Source: Thermoplasmatota archaeon (GTDB lineage: Archaea > Thermoplasmatota > E2 > DHVEG-1). From it: DNA of 10,246 nt. Shown in pieces: positions 1 through 5,994 of the stretch; position 1 is the first letter of the stretch; each line of letters begins with the position of its first letter. Below the pieces are notes generated by a model. It was given only the letters and a program-made list of their open reading frames with translations, searched no databases and was not told where the DNA came from. The DNA lies in NCBI GenBank assembly GCA_018334795.1, contig JAGXLH010000064.1, positions 1-10,246 of the forward strand, in the 5' to 3' direction. The position numbers were made by a program, and so were the translations under genes.

Positions 1-2
1 AC

Positions 3-1082
3 AATATTATGGGTCATCTTTGGACAAAATTACTAATTAATTGCGCAATTGCACCCGTCGGAGTATCATTTGGAGCTGAAGTAAATGATCTTGTAAATGA
101 TAAAAAACTAGTTCCGATAATGATAGGGTTAACAAATGAACTGATCACTGTTGCTCTCGAATCAAATGTGACGTTAGAAAAATTTGAAGATTTATTAGAT
201 GTAAGATTACTTCAAGTAAACACATTTGAAGATTATAAACGAGCAGTCACCATAATGAGAATGGCTGGACAAAAACATAAAAAAATAAAATCTACAATTT
301 GGCAAGATATTGAAAAGGGACGAAAAACAGAAATTGATTATCTGAATGGGTTCATAGAACGAAAAGCTATAGAATTTGGGATTTCAACACCAATCAATAA
401 AGCACTTATCAAACTCGTGAAAAAAATTGAACAAGGTGAAAAATCTCCATCAGATGAAAATTTAAAGGATTTTTATGAACAAGTTAGAATACCAAAAAAA
501 TGGAGAGAATATGATTTTACAAATGATTCCTTTCAATCAGTTCATCTCTATAATCTTCCTACGATTCAAAAACATAAACAAGCAACTGATTTAAATGCAG
601 TTCATGTGCTTGGATTATCTATTGCTTTTTCTAAAGCTTTCGAAAAAATTACTAATTCTTTATTTGGAAAAATTTTCATTCGCAAAACCAATTGGGAAAT
701 TACTAATTTAGTATTATCAAGTTTTTTTAAGGAAATGGGTAAAAAATTTGCACAAAAAGTCACTGAGGGTTATCAGATGAAGTCAAATGATGCCTCAACA
801 ATAACAAACATAATTATTTTTTATTTGAACAATTTACATATTTCATATTCTATCAAAAAAATCGAAACAAATGGAGCAGAAATACATATATTCCCAGATT
901 CAGATGCTTTTACCCAAACTGCAAAACAGTTTGGAATAGATACAAAAATTTCATTACCCTTTTTTCAACCATTTTTTAAAGGGATCTCAAAACAAATCAA
1001 CAATAATATAATTTCAGAAACTAAAAAAACAACTATTGATGGTGAAAAAATATATCAAACAATCTTAAAAACAAAAAAATGA
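3..1082 (+). CDS. Ketopantoate reductase-like protein, C-terminal part, with extra C-terminal domain (5' partial)
   Basis: The frame is open to the left window edge, so the N-terminal NAD(P)-binding Rossmann domain and the true start lie outside; the ATG at 9 is an internal Met. Counting from that Met, residues 1-142 match the helical C-terminal domain of PanE/ApbA: LWTKLLINCAIAP carries the conserved Lys7 and Asn11, and STIWQDIEKGRKTEIDYLNG (95-114) carries the conserved Ser, Asp, Glu108 and Asn113. By family knowledge Lys7 and Glu108 correspond to the catalytic Lys and Glu of PanE, which reduces 2-dehydropantoate to pantoate for CoA synthesis. Normal PanE ends near residue 145. This protein runs about 210 residues further as an alpha/beta segment (about 190-335) that faintly resembles V4R-type small-molecule-binding domains. 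The reductase fold is well supported; substrate and extension function are unknown. It ends in TGA. Confidence 0.8.
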   Translation, partial: NIMGHLWTKLLINCAIAPVGVSFGAEVNDLVNDKKLVPIMIGLTNELITVALESNVTLEKFEDLLDVRLLQVNTFEDYKRAVTIMRMAGQKHKKIKSTIWQDIEKGRKTEIDYLNGFIERKAIEFGISTPINKALIKLVKKIEQGEKSPSDENLKDFYEQVRIPKKWREYDFTNDSFQSVHLYNLPTIQKHKQATDLNAVHVLGLSIAFSKAFEKITNSLFGKIFIRKTNWEITNLVLSSFFKEMGKKFAQKVTEGYQMKSNDASTITNIIIFYLNNLHISYSIKKIETNGAEIHIFPDSDAFTQTAKQFGIDTKISLPFFQPFFKGISKQINNNIISETKKTTIDGEKIYQTILKTKK

Positions 1083-1101
1083 AGGCAAAAAATAAGGTTG
1101 A

Positions 1102-1138
1102 CAATTTTTTTATAGATTAACCTATTCTCACTCGGTGA
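1102..1138 (+). promoter_or_regulatory. TATA-like promoter and GGTGA ribosome binding site for the acyltransferase gene
   Basis: A TTTTATAGA stretch (1108-1116) could be a TATA box, placing the transcript start at about 1132-1138. GGTGA at 1134-1138 is complementary to the archaeal 16S 3' end and lies 8 bases before ATG 1147. The same T-run (1105-1111) could also terminate the upstream panE-like gene, so one element may serve both roles. Inference from motif spacing only. Confidence 0.4.
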
Positions 1139-1146
1139 AGAAGATA

Positions 1147-1881
1147 ATGATTAAAAAAGAAAATTTGAATAAACCATATGATTTTTCGTTGCAATCGTTA
1201 GGACGAGCAATGCTCTTAGTTTTCCTTCCACTTTTTACTTATTTACTTGGATTGTTTCCCTTTCTTATCGGTTTTTTTTGGATATACAATCATATAATAC
1301 TTTTGTTTCATGGAATACTCTTTTTCCTTATTTTAAGTGTTTTTCTTATTTTCAGTTTCATAATCTTAATAATCATCGAATCATTTATTCCCTGTCTTTT
1401 CATCAGAATTTTTCGTATTCGAATATCGCCTGGTGAACACGAGTTGAACATTAAGGACAATGGATTTTTTCATCACATGCTTTTTTTTACATTATATCGT
1501 CCATCATTAAAATTAATCAGTGTTCTCCCCCTTGTACCATTACGATCGCGAGTGGAAAAACTTGCTGGACTTCACATTGGAAAAACTAGTTTACTTGCAG
1601 GAACAGAGTTTTTCGACGAACCCTATGCGGTAACCATTGGGGAACATACATTAATAGGTGGATTCTCAACTATTTACGCTCACATTTCTGATACCAAACT
1701 CAGATTAAAACCGATTCGGATAGGAAATCACTGTTTTATTGGTAACAAATCTGTTATCCTGCCTGGTGTTATTATAGAAAATAATGTATTTTTGGAACCT
1801 GGAAGTGTGGTTAAAGAAGACCAAGTTCTTAAAAAGGGAAAAAGATACGCGGGAAACCCTGCAGAAATCATAAATTCATAA
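1147..1881 (+). CDS. Membrane-anchored hexapeptide-repeat (left-handed beta-helix) acyltransferase-like protein
   Basis: Protein of 244 residues. Two long hydrophobic segments (about 22-44 and 49-78) should anchor it in the membrane, followed by a basic patch (FIRIFRIR, 85-92). From about residue 140 the sequence becomes hexapeptide repeats: VTIGEHTLIGG, RIGNHCFIGNKSVILPG, IIENNVFLEPGSVV, ending in AGNPAE, typical of LbH transferases. YAHISDTKLRLKPIRIG (177-193) recalls the H-x(n)-D-R-x(n)-IG stretch in the membrane-bound terminal domain of Pls/NRPS-like proteins, so His179 is a possible active-site residue. Donor and acceptor cannot be read from sequence; cell-surface or lipid acylation is a guess. 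I chose ATG 1147 over GTG 1135 because GGTGA at 1134-1138 overlaps the GTG and is correctly spaced for the ATG. It converges on pheS with 10 bases between the stop codons. Confidence 0.75.
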   Translation: MIKKENLNKPYDFSLQSLGRAMLLVFLPLFTYLLGLFPFLIGFFWIYNHIILLFHGILFFLILSVFLIFSFIILIIIESFIPCLFIRIFRIRISPGEHELNIKDNGFFHHMLFFTLYRPSLKLISVLPLVPLRSRVEKLAGLHIGKTSLLAGTEFFDEPYAVTIGEHTLIGGFSTIYAHISDTKLRLKPIRIGNHCFIGNKSVILPGVIIENNVFLEPGSVVKEDQVLKKGKRYAGNPAEIINS

Positions 1882-1885
1882 CTAA

Positions 1886-1893
1886 TTTTTTTT
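1886..1893 (+). terminator. Poly-T terminator of the acyltransferase gene
   Basis: Eight consecutive T residues begin five bases after the TAA stop, with no hairpin, as expected for archaeal intrinsic termination. The run overlaps the end of the convergent pheS stop codon. Confidence 0.5.
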
Positions 1894-3412
1894 ATAGCAA
1901 TGGTTGATTTTGCAACCAATCAAAATCACTTTGATACAACTGGCGAATATCCTTAAGACCAAACAACAACATGGCAAGCCGTTCTAAACCAAGACCCCAA
2001 GCAAGTACGGGAGTATCAATCCCTAATGGTTCAGTTACCTCAGGTCGAAACATCCCACTTCCACCTAGTTCCATCCATTGATCATTCCAGAACACTTCCA
2101 CTTCCATACTTGGTTCAGTATATGGAAAATAAGCTGGACGAAACCTTATTTTTTCAAACCCCATCTGTTTGTACATTTCAGAAAGAATACCAATTAATTG
2201 TTTAAACGATACACTAGGATCATGAATAATCCCTTCAATCTGATAAAATAATGGTAGATGCGTTGAATCAATATTTTCCTTGCGAAATACTTGACCAATC
2301 GAAAAAATCTTTGCTGGTGGTTGAGGATGATGATACAAATACCGGATAGTATTAACGGTAGTATGGGTTCGTAATAATGGTTTTCTTCCCTCTGATTTTG
2401 AAAATCGATATCCCCACCCATCAGAATCTGTTTTCCCACCATGCTCATGAACATCAGCAATAATCTTTACTAACTCCGGATCATCAATAGAAATCGAAGA
2501 TGGATTCTTACAATAAAACGTATCCTGCATTTCCCGAGCTGGATGATCCTGCGGAATGAACAAAGCATCCATATTCCAAAATGCTGATTCCACAAAATTT
2601 CCTTCAATTTCAGAAAAACCCATGCGTAATAGAATCGTTCGAATTCTCTCAATCAATTGCACTAACGGATGTGGTTTTCCACCATGTAAACTCGGAGCAA
2701 ACGTTGAAACATCATAGGGTCTAATTGGTGTAGACTCCCAATATTTATTCTTAATGATTTCACTAGTAACCTGAGTGATTTCTTCTGTAATCGTAATACC
2801 ATGATTCACTACATCCCATCCTTGATCAGTTAATGAAATCTCACCAGTAATAATCTCTTTTTCTTTCAAAACATTACTTCGCTTAATCAAATGATCATAT
2901 TTTTTCTCATCAATTTCACTATCAGGATTATCCCATAAATAAGATAATAATTGTTCATCAATGGTTTCATGAGAACCAGCAGAAAAACCCTCCTCAGTCA
3001 AGGTCAACACGGTTTTATTATTTTCCTTTGAAATTTGTGCCCACCCTTTCCTTTTAACCCATCCAATCGCAATAGGGATTTCATAAGGCTTTAGCACTTC
3101 AGAAATATCCTTTAAAGACGCTTTTCGATGATGATCCTTAAGATAATTAATAACTCGTTTTTCAGGCAAACCCTGTTTATGAAAATAGACTCCTTCCTTA
3201 TCTAATGAATACACAGTTTTTACGTATTCTTTAACCGTAGCAAGTTTTTTTGCTTGCAGCCATGATGCTGCATTCATCACTTCAACTTGCTGAGAAAAAG
3301 ATCCTTCATTCATGACTTTTTCTGGTGAAGCTCGCCCATCAAGTTTTTGTAACGAAAGAAGTACTTTTTTCTCATTACGAGAAAGCTCATGAATTATCTT
3401 ATCAATATTCAT
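1892..3412 (-). CDS. pheS: Phenylalanyl-tRNA synthetase alpha subunit, archaeal/eukaryotic type
   Basis: Protein of 506 residues, the usual archaeal length. Residues 1-200 form winged-helix-like repeats of the archaeal/eukaryotic alpha subunit, used in tRNA contact. The class II catalytic core follows: RPYDVSTFAPSLHGGKPHPL (231-250), the AFWNMDALFIPQDHPAREMQDTFY region (277-300), motif 2 around GQVFRKEN (Arg377, Glu379) and motif 3 GLGLERLAMLLFG (473-485, Arg478). It joins Phe to tRNA-Phe as half of the (alpha-beta)2 enzyme in the cytoplasm. Start at ATG 3412: only 57 bases separate it from the upstream small gene and no T-run intervenes, so co-transcription is likely. No good Shine-Dalgarno is visible at this start. 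The pheT partner is not in the window; the downstream neighbour is convergent. Confidence 0.97.
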   Translation of the reverse strand: MNIDKIIHELSRNEKKVLLSLQKLDGRASPEKVMNEGSFSQQVEVMNAASWLQAKKLATVKEYVKTVYSLDKEGVYFHKQGLPEKRVINYLKDHHRKASLKDISEVLKPYEIPIAIGWVKRKGWAQISKENNKTVLTLTEEGFSAGSHETIDEQLLSYLWDNPDSEIDEKKYDHLIKRSNVLKEKEIITGEISLTDQGWDVVNHGITITEEITQVTSEIIKNKYWESTPIRPYDVSTFAPSLHGGKPHPLVQLIERIRTILLRMGFSEIEGNFVESAFWNMDALFIPQDHPAREMQDTFYCKNPSSISIDDPELVKIIADVHEHGGKTDSDGWGYRFSKSEGRKPLLRTHTTVNTIRYLYHHPQPPAKIFSIGQVFRKENIDSTHLPLFYQIEGIIHDPSVSFKQLIGILSEMYKQMGFEKIRFRPAYFPYTEPSMEVEVFWNDQWMELGGSGMFRPEVTEPLGIDTPVLAWGLGLERLAMLLFGLKDIRQLYQSDFDWLQNQPLL

Positions 3413-3469
3413 CAGAGAAAGAATAATAGAAGTTATGTATTAACATATCGTTTTTTAATACAATTTTTT

Positions 3470-3754
3470 TTATCCTATCGAAGGATCATCTTTCTTATTG
3501 CGTTTTTCATGTTTTTGAACAACCCGTTCAATAGTTTGTACATCCCCAACACCAACAACAGAATCAAATTGTTCAATGAGTTTTTCAACAGTGAAATCAG
3601 ATTTGGTACTCATAACCGTTTCAGAAAATAAATCTTCACTAACGGGTAATTCTGAAAGTTTCTTGATATATCGAAATGGTTTTGGTCTTCGTTTTTCCAT
3701 ATCATCCTTATCAGTTGATTGATTAGACTCATTTGTTGAATCATCCATACGCAT
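3470..3754 (-). CDS. Small conserved-looking protein of unknown function upstream of pheS
   Basis: I do not recognise this 94-residue protein. The first 17 residues are polar and acidic (rich in D, S, N), then a basic stretch MEKRRPKPFRYIKK, then a mostly helical section (about 35-80: SDLF..., DFTVEKLIEQFDSV, DVQTIERVVQKHEKR) and a charged tail. There is no signal peptide, membrane segment or cysteine. That it is a real gene rests on its promoter-like context: TTTATAAAG (3795-3787) lies about 26 bases upstream of GGTGA (3765-3761), followed by ATG 3754 at a spacing of 6. The in-frame ATG 3760 abuts GGTGA directly, and ATG 3748 is too distant, so 3754 is preferred. It probably forms an operon with pheS. 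Function is open; a nucleic-acid or ribosome-associated role would be a guess. Confidence 0.7.
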   Translation of the reverse strand: MRMDDSTNESNQSTDKDDMEKRRPKPFRYIKKLSELPVSEDLFSETVMSTKSDFTVEKLIEQFDSVVGVGDVQTIERVVQKHEKRNKKDDPSIG

Positions 3755-3760
3755 CCACAT

Positions 3761-3795
3761 TCACCATAGAAGACAACAGAGAAGTACTTTATAAA
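3761..3795 (-). promoter_or_regulatory. Promoter and ribosome binding site of the small gene-pheS transcript
   Basis: TTTATAAAG read on the minus strand (3795-3787) is a near-consensus archaeal TATA box. The expected transcript start is about 3765, giving a leader of roughly 11 bases that carries GGTGA at its 5' end. The box core TTTATAAA is self-complementary, so it could also fire to the right. Confidence 0.6.
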
Positions 3796-3796
3796 T
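3788..3796 (+). promoter_or_regulatory. Same TATA box read rightwards; possible small-transcript promoter
   Basis: On the plus strand the box reads TTTATAAAT. About 26 bases downstream is position 3818, immediately before GAGGAG (3819-3824) and an ATG at 3828. This spacing mirrors the verified-looking arrangement on the other strand. Transcription in this direction is inference. Confidence 0.35.
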
Positions 3797-3825
3797 ATTT
3801 AGAATTGTCTAAAAGTGTGAGGAGA

Positions 3826-3876
3826 GAATGGGGGAAATTGAAGGTGGTGAAGAGAGAAAAATCAGCTCCCCCATTC
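3826..3876. repeat. 10-bp perfect inverted repeat with 31-base spacer
   Basis: Left arm 3826-3835 and right arm 3867-3876 are exact reverse complements including a five-G/five-C run, unusual in this AT-rich spacer. As RNA it could form a stable stem; as DNA the separation of 41 bases (about four helical turns) between arm starts could also hold paired protein sites. Confidence 0.75.
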
Positions 3877-3890
3877 ACAAACAGATATAA
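3828..3890 (+). CDS. Possible 20-residue microprotein or leader peptide
   Basis: ATG 3828 opens 20 codons ending in TAA (3888-3890); the peptide starts MGEIEGGEERK and ends PIHKQI. GAGGAG (3819-3824) in front is one of the best Shine-Dalgarno matches in the window, though its spacing is short (3 bases from GGAG, 5 from GAGG). The start codon sits in the left arm of the 10-bp inverted repeat and the complementary arm lies within the last codons, so folding would hide the start. It is very short, resembles no known family, and could be chance. It is followed by the T-rich block, not directly by ubiA. Confidence 0.25.
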   Translation: MGEIEGGEERKISSPIHKQI

Positions 3891-3908
3891 AATTATAATG
3901 ATATAAAC

Positions 3909-3933
3909 TTTTTTATTTTAAAGTCTATTTTTT
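3909..3933 (+). terminator. T-rich terminator-like block before ubiA
   Basis: Two six-T runs (3909-3914, 3928-3933) with a four-T run between them, no hairpin. It would end any rightward transcript from the 3788 promoter before ubiA, which has its own TATA box further down. Confidence 0.35.
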
Positions 3934-4000
3934 ATTGTATTATTGGGTAATATTCACAATTTTGAAGGAAAAAATAAGCCGAGATAAATAAAACGTATAG

Positions 4001-4010
4001 TTTTTATAAC
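4001..4010 (+). promoter_or_regulatory. TATA box of the ubiA-like gene
   Basis: TTTTTATAAC lies with its centre about 25-27 bases upstream of 4031, so the transcript would begin just before ATG 4036 and be leaderless or nearly so. This argues against the in-frame TTG at 4021, which would lie upstream of the transcript start. Confidence 0.5.
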
Positions 4011-4035
4011 CAGTTAATGTTTGGCATGCGTAATT

Positions 4036-5022
4036 ATGGCTCAAAAAGATAACTCAGATGAGTACTTTGGCAAACTTACTATGAAACAACCATACCGAAA
4101 AAAACGATTCTTTGCTGAACATATACGCGGGTATATCGACCTCCTACGTCCTTTCACCTTAATGGCCCCATTCATAGTAAGCATGAGTATCATGGTGGCA
4201 AGCCTCATCTATTCTAATAGTCCAATTCCAAAAAATTGGTGGCAAACCGTAGCAAATGCAAGTTTTACAGTTGCAATCGTTAATGCTGCGTCTAATGCGT
4301 TAAATCAAGCAGCAGATGAAGAAGGAGACAAAATTTCTAAACCTTATCGACCAGTTCCTCGAGGAATAATAGGAGTTGATGAAGCCCAAAGTTTAGCATA
4401 TCTCTTATATCTTTTTGCACTGCTAAGAGCAGTAATTATTAATCAATGGTTTGGCTTTTTTATCTTCTTGATTATGATTTTTACCGTTTTTTATTCCCTT
4501 CCGCCACGAACAAAACGATTTCTTTTCATTAACCAAATCTGGATTGCAATACCTCGTGGTATGCTTGGAATACTTGCAGGATGGAGTGTTTTTGGAAATC
4601 CTTGGGAGCCATTACCATTACTAGTAGGTGGGTTGGCAACAATCTTTTTAGTTGGTGGGATGACAACTAAAGATATCGTTGATGAAAAAGCAGATCGATT
4701 AGTTGGCGTTTCAACCCTAGTAAACGTTTTTGGCATTCGCCGAGCTGCAATCCTTTCTTTTCCATTTCTTATCGCTCCTTTTGTTCTTATCCCTCTTCTC
4801 ATTGATGCAGGATGGTTAGAAATATATCTTTGGCCATTATCTCTACTAATGCTTGGGTCATTATTCATCTTTTATTTAATGTTTCGAGGAGATCAAGAAA
4901 GTGAAACATTGGAAAATATTCACGCCTGGTCTGTAATGTATTCAGTGTACATATTTTATGCATTAGGATTTGCATTTCTTACCATTTTCAGTGAAGAACT
5001 CTCTTCATTTCTTCTCATTTAA
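4036..5022 (+). CDS. UbiA-family polyprenyl transferase (integral membrane)
   Basis: Protein of 328 residues with about eight or nine hydrophobic segments between 40 and 318, the UbiA fold. The two Asp-rich signatures that bind Mg-diphosphate are present: NQAADEEGD (Asn90, Asp94, Asp98), followed by KISKPYRPVPRG, and KDIVDEKAD (Asp213, Asp216, Asp220), followed by GVSTLVNVFG. YSLPP (153-157) is also typical. The enzyme transfers a prenyl chain from a polyprenyl diphosphate to an acceptor in the membrane. In archaea the usual member is digeranylgeranylglyceryl phosphate synthase (ether lipids), but quinone- and chlorophyll-synthase-like members exist, and I cannot choose from sequence alone. 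The hydrophilic N-terminus of about 28 residues is longer than in most DGGGP synthases. Start at ATG 4036 is supported by the TATA position. It is a single-gene unit facing metF tail to tail. Confidence 0.85.
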   Translation: MAQKDNSDEYFGKLTMKQPYRKKRFFAEHIRGYIDLLRPFTLMAPFIVSMSIMVASLIYSNSPIPKNWWQTVANASFTVAIVNAASNALNQAADEEGDKISKPYRPVPRGIIGVDEAQSLAYLLYLFALLRAVIINQWFGFFIFLIMIFTVFYSLPPRTKRFLFINQIWIAIPRGMLGILAGWSVFGNPWEPLPLLVGGLATIFLVGGMTTKDIVDEKADRLVGVSTLVNVFGIRRAAILSFPFLIAPFVLIPLLIDAGWLEIYLWPLSLLMLGSLFIFYLMFRGDQESETLENIHAWSVMYSVYIFYALGFAFLTIFSEELSSFLLI

Positions 5023-5058
5023 CTAATAAATAAACAATGAAAAGAAATCAGCCCAATG

Positions 5059-5074
5059 AAAAAAAGAAAATAAA
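5059..5074 (-). terminator. Poly-T terminator of metVF
   Basis: On the minus strand, downstream of the metF TAA (5082-5084), the sequence reads ATTTATTTTCTTTTTTT with a final seven-T run at 5065-5059. No hairpin is needed in archaea. Confidence 0.55.
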
Positions 5075-5081
5075 TAGATTA

Positions 5082-5990
5082 TTATCGGGGTAATAAACCT
5101 GATTTTTTTACAATCTCTGGGATTTTTTGTTCCCAAAACAAAGCGGTGATATGAACACCATGAACTCCCTTAATCAATTTAATAGATCTAATAAGTTCAT
5201 CAGTTAAAAGCAATGCTTCTTCTTCTACATCTTCAGCATCTAATATCCGTTTTTCTAAACTATCAGGAATATCTACTCCTGGAACATGATATTTCATTCG
5301 TTGCATCATCTTAACAGATTTCAACGGAGTAATACCTGCAAGAATATGAACTTGATTATCAAGATCCCTATCTCTAACTGCATCCATCCATTCTTCAAAA
5401 CGAGAAAGATTAAACACACTTTGCGTCTGAATGAAATCTGCACCAGCTCGAATCTTTTTTTCAAGACGATCAACACGAAGAGGAATAGATGATACAAAAG
5501 GATTAGAGACTCCGCCAATAAAAACCTGTGGAGATTTAGACTTTAACATCTCCTGATTTTCAAAAATATGAATATCTCGTAAATTTTTAGCAATGGAAAT
5601 TAGCTGAATAGAATCAATATCAAAAACACCTTTTGCATGAGGATGATTACCTTTAGATTGATGGTCTCCAGTTACAAACAACATATTATGAATACCTAAT
5701 GCAGAAGCCCCAAGGATATCAGCTTGTAGTGCAAGCCGATTTCGATCTCTACATGCCATTTGAAAAACAGGTTCCATACCTTGTTGACGCACAATACAAG
5801 CACCAGCCAAACTACTCATTCGAGCAACAGCAGTTTGATTATCTGTAATATTAAAGGCATCAGCATACCCATTAAGTTGCTCTGTTTTACGCACAATACT
5901 TTGAGGATCTGATCCCTTTGGGGGACCAATCTCAGCCGTAACCACAAAATGACCTTGATTTAGCAACTGTTGAAGATTTGTTTTCATCAT
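5082..5990 (-). CDS. metF: Methylenetetrahydrofolate reductase, short acetogen/archaeal type
   Basis: Protein of 302 residues forming a single flavin TIM barrel. Visible motifs: VVTAEIGPPKG (16-26) with Glu20 as the catalytic acid, DAFNITDNQTAVARMSS (44-60), MACRDRNR (78-85), FVTGDH (105-110, flavin/folate region), RAGADFIQTQ (181-190) and GVHGVHI (275-281). It reduces 5,10-methylene-THF to 5-methyl-THF using FAD in the cytoplasm. It lacks the regulatory C-terminal domain of eukaryotic MTHFR and is preceded by metV, the arrangement of MetVF enzymes in acetogens, where MetV is needed to pass electrons to the flavin. The gap to metV is 4 bases and the Shine-Dalgarno AAGGAG lies inside the last codons of metV, so translation is probably coupled. 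Two consecutive ATG codons open the gene; the first (5990) lies 10 bases after GGAG. Confidence 0.93.
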   Translation of the reverse strand: MMKTNLQQLLNQGHFVVTAEIGPPKGSDPQSIVRKTEQLNGYADAFNITDNQTAVARMSSLAGACIVRQQGMEPVFQMACRDRNRLALQADILGASALGIHNMLFVTGDHQSKGNHPHAKGVFDIDSIQLISIAKNLRDIHIFENQEMLKSKSPQVFIGGVSNPFVSSIPLRVDRLEKKIRAGADFIQTQSVFNLSRFEEWMDAVRDRDLDNQVHILAGITPLKSVKMMQRMKYHVPGVDIPDSLEKRILDAEDVEEEALLLTDELIRSIKLIKGVHGVHITALFWEQKIPEIVKKSGLLPR

Positions 5991-5994
5991 CCGC

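Larger units (their letters stand above)
3818..3933 (+). ncRNA. Candidate small structured RNA (possibly a leader/microprotein transcript)
   Basis: Between the rightward TATA box (3788-3796) and a T-rich block (TTTTTT at 3909-3914 and 3928-3933, suitable as an archaeal terminator) lies a GC-enriched island: 31 of 70 bases are G or C at 3811-3880 against 10 of 70 at 3881-3950 (hand count). It contains a perfect 10-bp inverted repeat, GAATGGGGGA (3826-3835) and TCCCCCATTC (3867-3876), with a 31-base loop that is purine-rich on its left. GC islands in AT-rich archaeal spacers often mark structured RNAs. No box C/D, tRNA or known riboswitch pattern was recognised. The alternative is a microprotein gene in the same place. 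Confidence 0.35.

Noticed and set aside
1728..1919. 63-codon minus-strand frame over the acyltransferase end
   Set aside because: Antisense to the clear hexapeptide-repeat coding sequence; no ribosome site or family resemblance.
3389..3631. 80-codon plus-strand frame across the pheS start and the small gene
   Set aside because: Antisense to the small gene and to the pheS start, no promoter or Shine-Dalgarno, aromatic-rich low-complexity peptide.
3826..3876. Inverted repeat as a bacterial-type intrinsic terminator
   Set aside because: The right arm is followed by ACAAACAG, not a T-run, and the loop of 31 bases is too large; the T-runs come over 30 bases later.
3811..3890. Box C/D guide RNA in the GC island
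   Set aside because: No RUGAUGA/CUGA pair in proper order on either strand; the only CTGA is isolated on the minus strand.
4491..4868. 125-codon minus-strand frame inside ubiA
   Set aside because: Shadow of the ubiA gene, whose Asp-rich motifs lie in the plus frame; composition (rich in R, P, S, T) is typical of an antisense frame.
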